Shown here: piece by piece, positions 12,808-22,500 of the stretch
How the letters are laid out: the number at the start of each line of letters is the position of its first letter
Position numbering within the stretch: the stretch's first letter is position 1
Assembly: GCA_020086605.1 (NCBI GenBank)
Contig: JACBWW010000040.1
Span: 2,071,185-2,135,184 of the forward strand
Direction of reading: 5' to 3'
Length of the DNA stretch: 64,000 nt
Source of the DNA: Lanius collurio
Taxonomy: Eukaryota; Chordata; Aves; Passeriformes; Laniidae
The notes under the pieces: generated by a model
What the model was told of the DNA's origin: nothing
Database searches by the model: none
The model's input: the letters and a program-made list of their open reading frames with translations, nothing else
Position numbers and translations under genes: made by a program

Positions 12808-12988
12808 GACCTTCTGGAAGGACTACAATGTTCTGATTGTTGTGGGAGCTGGCCTTGGGCTGGTGCACTGGGGCTGGTTATACATGAAGTCCAGTCCTAT
12901 CTTCCAAGTGAAGACAGAGGATTTTGATCCAGAACGTGGGATTGTGACATTCATGATGCAAAGTGATCGCAAAAATAAAGAAAAGTAG
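12797..12988 (+). CDS. MKKS upstream microprotein 1 (63 aa, single membrane segment)
   Basis: An ATG in a strong context (GCAATGG) opens a 63-codon ORF beginning MGLKTFWKDYNVLIVVGAGL and ending SDRKNKEK. Residues about 11-30 form one hydrophobic, glycine-rich helix with a positively charged residue before it, followed by an acidic/polar tail; this suits a mitochondrial or small integral membrane protein. From memory, human MKKS mRNAs carry an upstream ORF of this length whose product locates to mitochondrial membranes. An in-frame ATG further upstream (12749) would add 16 residues, but it lies before the probable splice acceptor TTTACCTAGGTAG and is likely intronic. The exon ends at donor TTGG|GTAAGT (13009/13010), so the ORF is wholly contained in one exon. 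It has no stop or frameshift. Confidence 0.8.
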   Translation: MGLKTFWKDYNVLIVVGAGLGLVHWGWLYMKSSPIFQVKTEDFDPERGIVTFMMQSDRKNKEK

Positions 12989-13458
12989 CATTAGTACTTT
13001 GTTTTTTGGGTAAGTTGCCTAATTAGTTGTATCTCTGTCTTTGAGGGACATGATGAATTAATTGAGAATTTTCAAACAGATACAGCCTTGGTGTTCTATC
13101 TTTGGTCTTTCAGAGTTTTATTCTTTGCAACTGAGTTAATTTTTTGTACCTACATGGACCCAAAAACCACATCATAAAACCTCAGAAACTACTGCTAAAT
13201 CCCACTTGATGGGATCAATTAAGTGAGGGTATTACATGTCTTAAAGATATCTAAAACCAAACTCCGGTAACTTCCAGAGAGCAGTCGGACTCTTCTGATT
13301 GGATCTATAACAGTGTCCCTTCAGGCTCAAAACTGCCCAGAAATAATTGTGACTTTACATAGTATCATATTCTGTGCTCGTAGGGGTGGTGATTACAATA
13401 GAGAATGAAACAAAATGAAGTACAAGTGTAAATACTGTAGAGTTTGCATGGAAATGTA

Positions 13459-13464
13459 AATAAA
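13459..13464 (+). terminator. MKKS: Candidate internal poly(A) signal AATAAA after microprotein 1
   Basis: A canonical hexamer in the intron about 470 bases after the 63-aa ORF stop. Use would give a short transcript encoding only microprotein 1. Alternative polyadenylation upstream of the main ORF has been described for mammalian MKKS, from memory; use of this particular hexamer is inference. Confidence 0.35.
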
Positions 13465-13839
13465 CGTTGATTTAAGTTTTACTGTTTTAAGAAACTCTTT
13501 GTGGGCATCTTGAAGTAAGAAACCTTTGTTGGAGCCAGATTTCTTAAAGTTGTTTGGACATCAAAAGCTGTTATTTCTGTTGCCTGGCAAGCACTGCTGA
13601 CTAGTTGAGTTCTTTTGTTCTTGAGTAAAATCAGGTGAATATTGCTGTTGATTTGATAGCTCAGTGCAATTCAGTGAAGTTTATGGTAGCCTGTTGCTTA
13701 TAGACCTGCTGATAACAGTATAGGCCAGTGGTCAGAGTTGAAGTTATTAACAAACAGGTATAATTGATGCACTGTGTTTGTAGTAAAATCATATTAGTAG
13801 ATTTTCTCAGTTAAAAAGCATTTTAGTGTATATGGGCCA

Positions 13840-14515
13840 GTTGTCTGAGGTTCAGCAAGACCCAGTGTCCTGCACTTGGGTCACAACCTTGTGCCAAGCT
13901 ACAGAGAAGAGTGGCTGGAGAGATTCCTGGGAATGCTGGTGACAGCAGCTGAACATGAGCCAGCTGTGCCCAGGTGGCCAAGGGAATCCTGACCTGGATC
14001 AGCAATGGTGTGGCCAGCAGGACCAGGGCAGTGATTGTCCCCTGTGCTTGGCACTGGTGAGGGGCTTCTCCTTTCAAAGAGAATGCTGAGGTGCTGAATG
14101 AGTCCAGAGAAAGGCAATGGTCCTCTGAGGAGTGGCTGAGGGAGCTGGGGGTCTTCATCCTGGAGAAAAGAAGGCTCAGGGCAACCCCATTGCTCTCTAC
14201 AACCACCTGGAAGGAGCCTGCAGGCAGGTGGGGGTCGGTGTCTTCTCCCAAGGAACAAGTGATGGGACAAGAGGAAATGGCCTCTGATTGCACCAGGGCA
14301 GGGTTAGATTGGATATTAGGAAAACTGTCTTCACAGAAAGGGGTGGCAAACACTGGCACAGGCTGCCCAGGGAGGTGGCTGTGTCACCATCCCTGGAGTT
14401 ATTTAATGGATGCATAGATGTGGTACTTGGGGACATGGTTCAGTGGTGGCTTGGCAGTGCTGGGGTAACAGCAGGACTCAAAGGTCTTTTCCAACCACAA
14501 TGATTTTGTGATGCA
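13840..14515 (+). mobile_element. CR1 LINE 3' fragment, sense orientation
   Basis: Recognisable CR1 3' blocks in sense order: AGAGAAAGGCAATGGTCCTC, GAGTGGCTGAGGGAGCTGGG, CTCTACAACCACCTGGAAGG, ATTAGGAAAACTGTCTTCAC, CTGGCACAGGCTGCCCAGGG, and the terminal CTTTTCCAACCACAATGATT followed by a TTTTGTGATG end. The reading frame is degenerate. It lies inside the MKKS 5' intron between the two microprotein exons and in the same orientation as MKKS. Confidence 0.92.
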
Positions 14516-14664
14516 GTGTTTGTCCTTCTGGGAAATTTTTTTGTGAAAACTGAAATAGGTCAAGCTATACAATATTTTCATAAGATTATTCTAATAGCTT
14601 TCTGGTTTTTATTGTAGGTATAAATAACCTTGAAGGTTTTCATCTGTGACCGTTGCCAGAAAAG

Positions 14665-14814
14665 ATGAAGAAAACTGCCTGGAGTAGAAAGAACTTTGTG
14701 CTTATAGCAGGACTGTCACTTATTGGTGTTCATTTAGGAAGCATGCTTGTAAACTTTGTTGCAAAAAAATCTGCTCAATCTCATTCAGAAGCTAAAAGAG
14801 ATCGTCATGAATGA
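14665..14814 (+). CDS. MKKS upstream microprotein 2 (49 aa, single membrane segment)
   Basis: The ORF begins MKKTAWSRKNFVLIAGLSLI and ends EAKRDRHE before TGA. Its layout is a basic N-terminus, one hydrophobic helix at about residues 11-32, then a basic/polar tail. This is typical of small mitochondrial inner-membrane proteins such as assembly-factor microproteins. Length and layout fit the second upstream peptide (about 50 aa) described for mammalian MKKS transcripts, from memory. The start context is favourable (A at -3). It lies 47 bases inside its exon and 243 bases before the MKKS start, out of frame with it. It is intact, which argues for coding constraint, although I cannot compute substitution rates. 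Confidence 0.75.
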   Translation: MKKTAWSRKNFVLIAGLSLIGVHLGSMLVNFVAKKSAQSHSEAKRDRHE

Positions 14815-14883
14815 AATAGGTTCCTGCTGTCACTATTTATCAGTTTTGCAACGGGATTTAAGCCTCATTTAAAGAGAGCTGTG

Positions 14884-14985
14884 ATGAGTAGTTTCAGGAA
14901 TGTTACTGTACTGTATGTACTGTTTCACACTGAAAATAAGAATTCCTACCTGCAAAGAATTAAAAGCACTACTTTTAAAATTTAA
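14884..14985 (+). CDS. 33-codon uORF in MKKS leader
   Basis: ATG AGT AGT TTC opens 33 codons ending at TAA 14983-14985, between the 49-aa ORF and the MKKS start. No hydrophobic segment or motif is recognised. It is more likely a regulatory uORF or chance ORF than a functional peptide. Its presence adds to the barrier to scanning initiation at MKKS. Confidence 0.3.
   Translation: MSSFRNVTVLYVLFHTENKNSYLQRIKSTTFKI
14959..14964 (+). terminator. MKKS: Candidate poly(A) signal ATTAAA before the MKKS ORF
   Basis: A common variant hexamer lies 145 bases after the microprotein 2 stop and 94 bases before the MKKS ATG; a second ATTAAA is at 15038-15043. Cleavage here would give an mRNA with both microprotein ORFs but no chaperonin ORF. 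Usage is not demonstrated by the sequence. Confidence 0.35.
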
Positions 14986-15057
14986 AATTGCTGTGAGTTA
15001 TAGATCCAAGTAAAAATGAATTGTTTTGTTGGGTAGAATTAAAATCTTACCTTGACA

Positions 15058-16048
15058 ATGTCTCGCCTTGAAGCTAAAAAGCCTCCGTTATTTATTAGTG
15101 AACCTTTAACTAGAGATGCAGTGAGTCAGTCGCTGTCTCTGCTGAGTGGAATATTAAAATCTTCCTACGGTCCTGCTGGTCGACTCAAACAGCTCCACAA
15201 TGGCATGGGGGGTTGTGTTTGTACCACTTCCCAATCCTCAGCCCTCCTGGGGCACCTTTGCACCAGGCAGCCTGTGCTGCGTGTCCTGACAGCCTCTGTA
15301 CAGAACCACGTGTCACGTTTCAGTGACTGTGGCTTATTCACTGCCATTCTTTGCTGTGGCTTCATTGAAAATTTCAGGAGCTTGAATGTTGCACCTTTTA
15401 CTGTCATTAAAATAAGCAAGCATCTTCTGAGTTTGTGCATGGACCACCTGAAATCTGAGGCTTGTGGCTGCCGGGTGTCTGTGGATTTTAGCAGTGTTGA
15501 GACTCTTGTTTGTTTGGTACGTAGCATTTTAACAAGCAAACCTGCTTGCATGCTTAATAAAACAGAAGTTGATCATCTCACCACATTGGTTTTAAAGGCT
15601 TTTATATTTACTGTTCCATGTCATGTTCAGACTAATGCTGTTTTAGGGAAGTGTATGATAGTACCTGTGAAAGGCAGAAGAGTTGTGGATTCTACAGTTC
15701 TTCCTGGAGTGCTGATAGAAACGCCAGAATTTCAATCAGGAAAACCACTTGCTGTCAAAAGGACTAGTTCAAACATGATCAAGACTGCACTTTTCAGTGT
15801 GTCCATGTCAGGAGATGGCTTTAACCCCGAGGAAGGAACTATAGCAGTCCATCATGGAGTTTCTCTGGAAATGTCAGAGCTGAATCAGTTGCTTAATGTG
15901 GGGAAGCAGCTGGTTCAGGATGAGGTGGGCCTTGTAATGTGCCAGAAAGTGATGCATCCGTCCCTGAAGCAGTACCTGAAGGAGAACGGTGTCGTTGCTG
16001 TGGACAGGGCTGGGCTGTCTCTGATGGAGCCCCTGGGCCGCCTGACAG
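15058..16048 (+). CDS. MKKS: MKKS coding exon a (residues 1-330)
   Basis: Encodes the N-terminal equatorial and most of the apical domain, through MEPLGRLTG. The conserved [18 protein letters not shown] and [14 protein letters not shown] segments lie here. It ends in phase 1 at ACAG|GTAACT. Confidence 0.93.
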
Positions 16049-18364
16049 GTAACTGAGCCAGTTCTCTGCTCTAAACCAGTGTCCTGCAGCTTCCATTGTG
16101 AGGTGAACTTTATCTGGGGTGGTGTCATTGCAGAGGAAGGAGTCCCATTTCCCTCTGTGTCTTACCTTAGCAGCTAAGCAAGAGTTGGTCTTTTCTAGTC
16201 TGAAAACCAATTTTTGAGGTGAGACTGGTCTTCTGCAAGCCACTGGTGTTATTACTGATTGCTGCATGGGGGATATCCAATTCCAGTAACTTTATTTTCA
16301 AACTCTGATTCAAGGCAAATGAAACAATTACTTTATTTTATCTCAAACTACTACCAAGTCCTGCACTTTGAACGTGTTGGTTTCTGTTTGTGATTTCCTG
16401 TGAAGTCACAGCTATTGGACAATGTATATCATTTTAAAAGGCAAGAGGAATAAAGTGTGCTTTATGAATTGTATCTGCTAGTTGTTATGATGGTACAACA
16501 TACAGTTTTCTGCTTTTTTTTGACAGGTTCACAGCCTATAGCTTCCATACATTCATTGTCTCCTGGCTGTTATGGCATCTTGAAAGATTTGTGCCTTGAG
16601 AGTTTTGCTTCAAAGCATTTTCTGCATCTAATTCCGGAGGACACAGTTATCTGCAGCCTGATACTCTGTAACAGAAGTGAAACAGCATGGGATGAGTTGA
16701 AGGTAGGCAAATTTTCTTCAAATCTTTTCTTGGAAAGTCACATTTTTAATGGAAAAGTAAAATACTGAGAAATATTAAATACATTGCGTTGAGAAACATA
16801 ATTTTTTCAGTACATAAGTGAAGTTTATTTGTTTCCAGGATTTCAAAATCCTTGAAGTGGTCATGTTCATTTAATGCATCTGTTTTAATACACGAAGTTG
16901 TTTAGGGACAGACACATCTTTCACCTGTTCTGGAGGCCAGTGCTGAATAAATATTTTCATTCTCATTACTTGGTCTATGAGAACATAAAAATAAAAACTG
17001 CCTAGCAAAAAGCCAGCAGCAACATATACAATGATAGTCAAGCATTGTTTTGCATTGAACAGTTGGCCTGGAAATGTCATTGATACTGATTGACTTTTTA
17101 TATATAGCCCCGTTTTGAAAAAAAAAAAGAATAAAATGCAGCTTTTTATTTCTGCTTTTCCATAGTGTAGACAAATAAAGACAATTTCTCATTAAGTGAA
17201 CATGGTGTTGGAAATCACTCAGCAGGTTTATACCCACATGTAATTCAAGTTTATGGAATCTGTACCAGAAACTACTGAGAATTTTATTCCAGTGTTTTTT
17301 TTCAATGGGGAAAAATCCTATTAATCATGGTATGTCTGACAAGAATTTCATATGATTTTCAGCGTGTCTGTGAAACTGCAGAACATGTGTTACAGTTAAC
17401 AATGAAGGCACCTTTGGCATTATTAGGAGGGGGCTGTACAGAAACTCACCTGGCTTCATACATTAGACATAAGGTATGTAAGACATCAGGGTTTTAAAGA
17501 TGCTTAATATACTGGAGAAACAAGAGTTTATGTAGAATTACTGCAGTTGTTAAAACACTTGTCCCTTTCTAGATTAATGTGGCATTTTTGCTAAATACTA
17601 ATATAAAATAAAGGCATCTATTTGAAGCACTCAGTTTTAATTATATCTTTTTAATACAATATTTGTACCTGTTAATCTTTTAGGTATGTCCTATAGTAAT
17701 TGCATGTTTTTAAGTGTTAAAAATATGTGGCATTTTTTATATTGAAAGATGGTAATGCATCTTTGATTCTTATTGTGGAATAATCATGACTTAAACATTT
17801 TTTAGTTAGAACTGAACCACCTGTTTCTGGGAAAAAATGCAGCAGTATGATACATAAAATTTAATATTATTTCTGTAAAACACTGTTCTAACTTTGCTTT
17901 CCTGGTTCTGGTTTCTTTTTTAGAGTTCTAGTCTGCCTGCCAGCACTTTCAAAGACCTAGATTGTTCTCAGACACAATACCAATTGGTTGCTGATGGGTT
18001 TTGCCGTTCCCTGGAGTCTGTAGCTCGTTCTCTGAGTCATGATGATGGAGAAATTCTTACAGATGAGGTTTATGGACACTGTTGGTTTGTTCCATCAGGT
18101 TCTCCCTGTGTTTCCAGGTGGTCAGATTTAGTTTCAAAATGTGGCTGTGGGATAAATGGTAACACAGAGGACCTCGGCTGGAGGTTTTTGCAGGGCCAGT
18201 CTGGCTCTCCTGTTGTACAGGGCTGCCCTAAAGAGCCCTCAGTAAAGGTTACTGACCTCCTGACTCTGGATTGCTTTGCTGCCAAGTGCAGTGGCCTGCA
18301 AGTAGCTCTGGAGACAGCCAACCTGATTTTGGATCTTTCTTACATAATTGAAGATCAAAATTAG
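15058..18364 (+). CDS. MKKS: MKKS (BBS6) chaperonin-like protein, complete, 4 coding exons
   Basis: Joining 15058-16048, 16527-16702, 17363-17473 and 17924-18364 gives 1719 bases, 572 codons plus stop, against 570 residues in human; all junctions are GT-AG and keep frame. The product starts MSRLEAKKP and ends [11 protein letters not shown], like mammalian MKKS. It belongs to the group II chaperonin (CCT/TCP1) fold. The nucleotide-binding loop GPAGR is at residues 38-42, but the canonical GDGTT motif is replaced by SDCGLFT (89-95), consistent with a divergent chaperonin that probably does not hydrolyse [12 protein letters not shown] block (411-418) corresponds to the CCT GGGA-E motif. MKKS acts with BBS10, BBS12 and CCT subunits to assemble BBS7/BBS2/BBS9 into the BBSome for cilia, and localises to the centrosome. 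An upstream in-frame TTG (15052) is not needed. Translation is likely restrained by the preceding uORFs. Confidence 0.95.
16049..16526 (+). other. MKKS: MKKS intron between coding exons a and b
   Basis: A 478-base GT-AG intron; the acceptor tract is TTTTTTTTGACAG. Nothing else is recognised in it. Confidence 0.85.
16527..16702 (+). CDS. MKKS: MKKS coding exon b (residues 331-389)
   Basis: Preceded by TTTTTTTTGACAG and followed by AAG|GTAGGC. It encodes [17 protein letters not shown] through [12 protein letters not shown], closely matching the mammalian segment with SKHFxHLIP and ICSLxLCNR blocks. 176 bases, entering in phase 1 and leaving in phase 0. Confidence 0.93.
16703..17362 (+). other. 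MKKS: MKKS intron between coding exons b and c
   Basis: A 660-base GT-AG intron. Its minus strand holds the 69-codon ORF at 16871-17080, listed separately. Confidence 0.85.
16871..17080 (-). CDS. Candidate antisense microprotein ORF, 69 aa, one membrane segment
   Basis: On the minus strand, within an MKKS intron, an ATG at 17080 opens 69 codons beginning [20 protein letters not shown], with a hydrophobic stretch at about residues 13-36, then a basic/polar tail ending RVLKQMH. A TATATATAAAA-like element lies about 20-30 bases before the ATG, and an AATAAA (16824-16829 on the plus-strand map) follows about 40 bases after the stop. I do not recognise the protein. The layout resembles known small membrane microproteins, but an ORF of this length in AT-rich intron DNA is readily produced by chance and T-rich codons favour hydrophobic residues. 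Treat it as a hypothesis. Confidence 0.25.
   Translation of the reverse strand: MTFPGQLFNAKQCLTIIVYVAAGFLLGSFYFYVLIDQVMRMKIFIQHWPPEQVKDVSVPKQLRVLKQMH
17363..17473 (+). CDS. MKKS: MKKS coding exon c (residues 390-426)
   Basis: A 111-base exon between ATTTTCAG and AAG|GTATGT. It encodes the conserved [20 protein letters not shown] block, which contains the chaperonin GGG motif. Both ends are phase 0, so skipping would preserve frame but remove this motif. Confidence 0.93.
17474..17923 (+). other. MKKS: MKKS intron between coding exons c and d
   Basis: A 450-base AT-rich GT-AG intron, ending GGTTTCTTTTTTAG. Nothing else seen. Confidence 0.85.
17924..18364 (+). CDS. MKKS: MKKS coding exon d (residues 427-572) with stop
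   Basis: Final exon after acceptor TTTCTTTTTTAG. It encodes the C-terminal equatorial domain including [27 protein letters not shown] and [20 protein letters not shown], matching mammalian MKKS, and stops at TAG 18362-18364. Confidence 0.93.
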   Translation, partial: SSSLPASTFKDLDCSQTQYQLVADGFCRSLESVARSLSHDDGEILTDEVYGHCWFVPSGSPCVSRWSDLVSKCGCGINGNTEDLGWRFLQGQSGSPVVQGCPKEPSVKVTDLLTLDCFAAKCSGLQVALETANLILDLSYIIEDQN

Positions 18365-19540
18365 CTCTGATCTTACGTGATTTGTGTTGTATAGCAAGAC
18401 ACTGAGCTGAAAGCAGGGTAAGGTATAATGTGTTAAAGCACTCAAATTGGTTAGAATGTGGAGAAGAGACAGAAATTTTATATTCAACAGTTGGCCACTG
18501 AGTACTCTTCTCATTGTTAATCTACTGTGCTCTCAAGCATTTTCAAATGTTCAACCTGTTCCCTTTGCATTAAGGAAAGTTTTGGATGTTTGTTAGCTCT
18601 GTGGCATCTTCAAAGGAATGGGAAAAATGGATTCACTTGCTGAGAAAACATGTTAGAATTTATATAGCATTTATATAGCCTCAGCAAAAGCTTTACACAT
18701 TCAAAGAGACTTTTGTATTGCAGCAGAACTTTATCACTGAAACTTCTAATTTTCTAGGTAAAAAAGGCTCAACTTGGCAGATGCCTTGAGCCACTTGTTT
18801 TTAATTTTGTTCTGAATTTTTTTTGTCACCATACACTGCATGCAGTTTCTGTTTCTAAATGGCTGAAAGATTTTAATTCATATATGTAATTTATTTAACA
18901 AGTTACAAAAACTTAACCTGGAGCTCTTAAGGTAGCAGGTAGCTAATAGAAGATCTGAAAAGAAATTACAGACTGGGTGGAAAAAAAATTGTCAAATGGG
19001 CCTTGATTGACTTCTGTGGAATACAGAACAGTCTATAATGAAATTTCTATCATTTGAGCAAAGCTGCAAGTCCCACTTACCATTCAATTAACTCTTTGAC
19101 TGTGCATGGCTTCTTTTAATGAAGTAAGGCTTTAAGCTGCTCAGGCTTGTTTTGATCTTTAAATAAAACTGTAGACTGAATAATCAAAACTTTTTCTCAT
19201 TCTCAGCTTGCATGCAAGATCAAAAAGGGTGGTAGAGTTTCTTACTTAAGCTCATTTTCTTTACCACTTTTCTTCTTCCTCTTTGTTTTCAGTCACAAGG
19301 GACAAATTCTTCATGGTGTGCTTTCAGAAAACATCCAAGTCAGTTGTAGTCTAGTCTGCTTGTTTTTTTCCTGGTCTCTTAAGTTTTTAATATATTTATT
19401 TAATATAAGCAGTAGAATTGTTATGTATAACTCAGTTATGAAATATGTAATTAAAACCAGATCTTTCCAGACCTTTTGTACAAAGTCCTTTTAATTTTAA
19501 GAGTATAAGTAATCATTTTCTCACTGGGAAAAAAATAAAG
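18365..19540 (+). other. MKKS: MKKS 3' UTR region with poly(A) signals
   Basis: AT-rich sequence after the MKKS stop. Canonical AATAAA hexamers occur at 19162-19167 and 19534-19539, giving candidate 3' UTRs of about 0.8 and 1.2 kb. I cannot tell which is used. No ORF of note is present. Confidence 0.6.
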
Positions 19541-22500
19541 AGTTATTTAAAGTTCTTTATCTTTTTATGACCTGAAATGATTGCTTCAGTGCTATAAGGC
19601 ATCCTTTGGGGACTGGTGTTAGAATGTTACAAGGGTTGAGAATAGAGGCTGTTCAAAGCTGATTACTAAAAAGGCTGCTTTTATATCTTGATCCTCCCAT
19701 ATGCCATGAACTATATGAAAACATCAGGAATAATGAAGCCAAATGATGGTGTGTATCTTAAGGCACAGAAGAATCTTGGTAATACTTCATCTAATTGTGA
19801 TTCTCCAGCTCAGAGTGCTGAATTATACTATTTTACTTCCTATAATAGCAGCTTGTTATGCAGTGTGAAAAATGTTGAGTTTAGTGACTACAGCTGTGAA
19901 GTGAAAATTAAAACAATATTCAAGTAGAAGTAGTTGTGAGTGTTCTTTTGTCTTGGTATCTGAAGGTCGGATCACAGCTCTTGAATTAGAGCTGACAATG
20001 GTTTTTATTCTCCCCCAAAGAAATTCGCAGATTAGAAAACTGAAAAAATTAAATTGAATTTTTGGTAAGTAGATAAAAATTCATTTATACCTGAACTAAA
20101 AGATTGTTTCATATAAAGATAATTTTAATAACAATGAATTTTTTTTCTCCTACTGTGATTAAAAAGGGTAAATAAGCAGCTTACTCTGCTGTTTGGGGAC
20201 AGTTATTAGTTATACTACAGTATGCTTGAACCTTTAGTGGTTAGTGTTGCCTCATCTTTGAGGGATAACATAGGAGGAGTATGACTTTGGGCACTTTTTA
20301 AAATCCAAGTAAAAAGAATTTTTTCTCTCATACAACAGAATAAAGTAACTTTTTTGAACTTTCATGTTTTCTGATAAAATTTGGGTACAAAAATGGTTGG
20401 ATTTCCCCCTGTGTTTTAAAGTTGACAAAATGAAATATCCTCAGTTGTAATGCTTCTGAGAAGCCACTATGATTTTATTCCTGTTCCTCTTGGTATTTGA
20501 AGCTTGTTCAGTGGGAAAAATTAGCATTACATAAGTATTAAGAGACAAGTGTTTTCTGATCATGACCTCAGTCATGTCTGATTTCCACAGATTGCTCAGA
20601 GGCTGTTAATTTAAACTTTAATAATTCTACTGATAATGCACAAGAAGTATGAACATTCATTTCCAGCATTTTCAGCTGTGTTCGTGCTCCAGGCCTAGAA
20701 GGAGAAATAAAGGAGTGCTGATATTATAATCACTCAGGTCAACATATTTAAGTAAGATGCCAGTGTAATATAGCTGCTCCTCAGTTCAGTATTTGTTTGG
20801 TATTTCAGTTCCCATTTGATACTTAAAACTTCAAAGTGAAGGCTTGAAAATGCTGATTAATTAAGGGATTTTTTTTTGTTCTATTGTAACCTGTTTCAAG
20901 CAGATGCACCAATAAATATTATTATTATTTTGGCATTGGTTAAGAATGCATAATACCTGTTTTTCATTGATTCTGCTTTTTATCTGTGACTTTGTAGAGC
21001 CATATCTAAAGTCTTTTCCTGTCTATTCTCCTATCTATAAAATGGGAACAAAGATTTGTGGGTGAAGAGTTCTAAGATTCAGATGTAAAGTGAAAAACTA
21101 CTTGCTGCACAGGAACAAAGAAAGAAATATTTTTAATTAACTCAAATCCTTGCTAAAATATTAGAGTCATTTAATTAAGGGAACTTTGATCAGGATTTCA
21201 TGTAGACTCCTTAAATTATTTTGCTGGATAAAACACCACATTTTTTCTTATTGAACCTGGATGCATTTTCTTGTTCTCTGAAGTTCCAGCAGCAGTATAT
21301 CACTGTTGCTACCAGTATTATGATTTATGGCTTTACATCTTCAGTACATGCACACACAGAAATGTGACCTTAAAACTCTGTGCAGGTATGGTTGGAATTC
21401 AAGATGAGCAGTGTCAGACATGTCAGCAATCCTTGCTGTATCGGGTCTTCAGAGTCTGCTCTGCGTTTCAGAGTAGATATTCAAATGATGCTAATCCTTT
21501 CAGACAGGCTAGAAACGGATTTGTGAGTTTGGGAAACCTAACCTTTCTATACTGGTAGTGTAACACTGGTTTGTTGGTTTATAATCTTGAATTTTTATTT
21601 TTTTTTAATTAAGTGTTTGGGCTTTTTTAGGCTGACCAGCCATTGCAGTGTTAATCTGTCCCAGTAAGGAAAGAGAATATTGATTGCTGTCAAACCTTGT
21701 AAGGAAAATAGTACCTGGGATGTCACAAGCACAGTAGAGCACGTACAAAACAATTCCCCTTACCTGAAACCTCAACTCCTGAATTTTACTTGTGCCCTTA
21801 TGTTTCTGTGCTGGTTAGCAAAATGTGGTATTTGTCACATTTTCAGCAGTGCCATGTGTACTGAGTCATGTAAGTATTGCACTCCTCAATCTCAGAAAAA
21901 TCAATATCTTTGAGTCAGTCAATGTCATAGGAAGAACTTTAACTGGATCTGCATTTACTGCTGTTCTGAAGATGCAGAAACAGTCGAACTTTATTGTAAA
22001 GGGACTGCCTCCAGTATGCTTACAGTCTGCTAGACAAGCTTTTTGAGAAGCCATATTACCATGGTTAGTTCTGGAATATTAGTAGCTTTTATCCATTATT
22101 GTAAATATGAGTTATTTCTATGTTTGCCAGCAGAGACAAATTGCACAGTACTAATAAATAACTTTTTGACCAGTAACACTGTGATTTTAAATTCTCAGTT
22201 AAGAATTTACTTTTTGTCTGTATGCATAGCCTAGTTTAAATAAGTCTTGCACATCATAAGCTCAAAAGCATATACAAATTTATTCTTTATGCTGGAAGCA
22301 GAAATGTAGTCACAGTGTATGTAAGTAGAGCCACCATGTCATTATTCCAGGCACCAATAAAATTAACTGCAAAATAGGTTCCAGGACTAGGCTGGGAACT
22401 TTGTAGTTTAACTCTGCTGACTTCCATTATTCCTGACCTAACCATTAAACACATTTTGTTTTTAAACCTTACTGCAAACATCTCTATAAACTTGGGCTTT

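Larger units (their letters stand above)
13010..14617 (+). other. MKKS: MKKS 5' intron between microprotein exons
   Basis: Intron from GTAAGT at 13010 to the acceptor TTTTTATTGTAG at 14606-14617. It contains an AATAAA at 13459-13464 and a sense-oriented CR1 fragment. The long ORFs within 13823-14417 belong to the CR1 sequence and are not host genes. Confidence 0.75.
14618..16048 (+). other. MKKS: MKKS exon carrying microprotein 2 ORF and main start codon
   Basis: The exon starts after acceptor ATTGTAG (14617) and ends at donor ACAG|GTAACT (16048/16049). It contains 440 bases of leader with the 49-aa ORF (14665-14814), a 33-aa uORF (14884-14985) and a further short uATG at 15015, then the MKKS ATG at 15058. 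The large 5' coding exon with part of the leader matches the mammalian gene structure. Confidence 0.8.

Noticed and set aside
13823..14417. 178-aa and 123-aa minus-strand ORFs and a 108-aa plus-strand ORF
   Set aside because: They lie in a CR1 fragment; the open frames come from the repeat and match no host gene.
15052..15057. Two-codon N-terminal extension of MKKS from a TTG
   Set aside because: The ATG at 15058 gives the conserved MSRLEAKKP start; TTG initiation is not needed.
15165..16267. Minus-strand ORFs of 128, 84 and 124 codons opposite the MKKS coding exon
   Set aside because: Shadows of a strongly supported coding exon on the plus strand.
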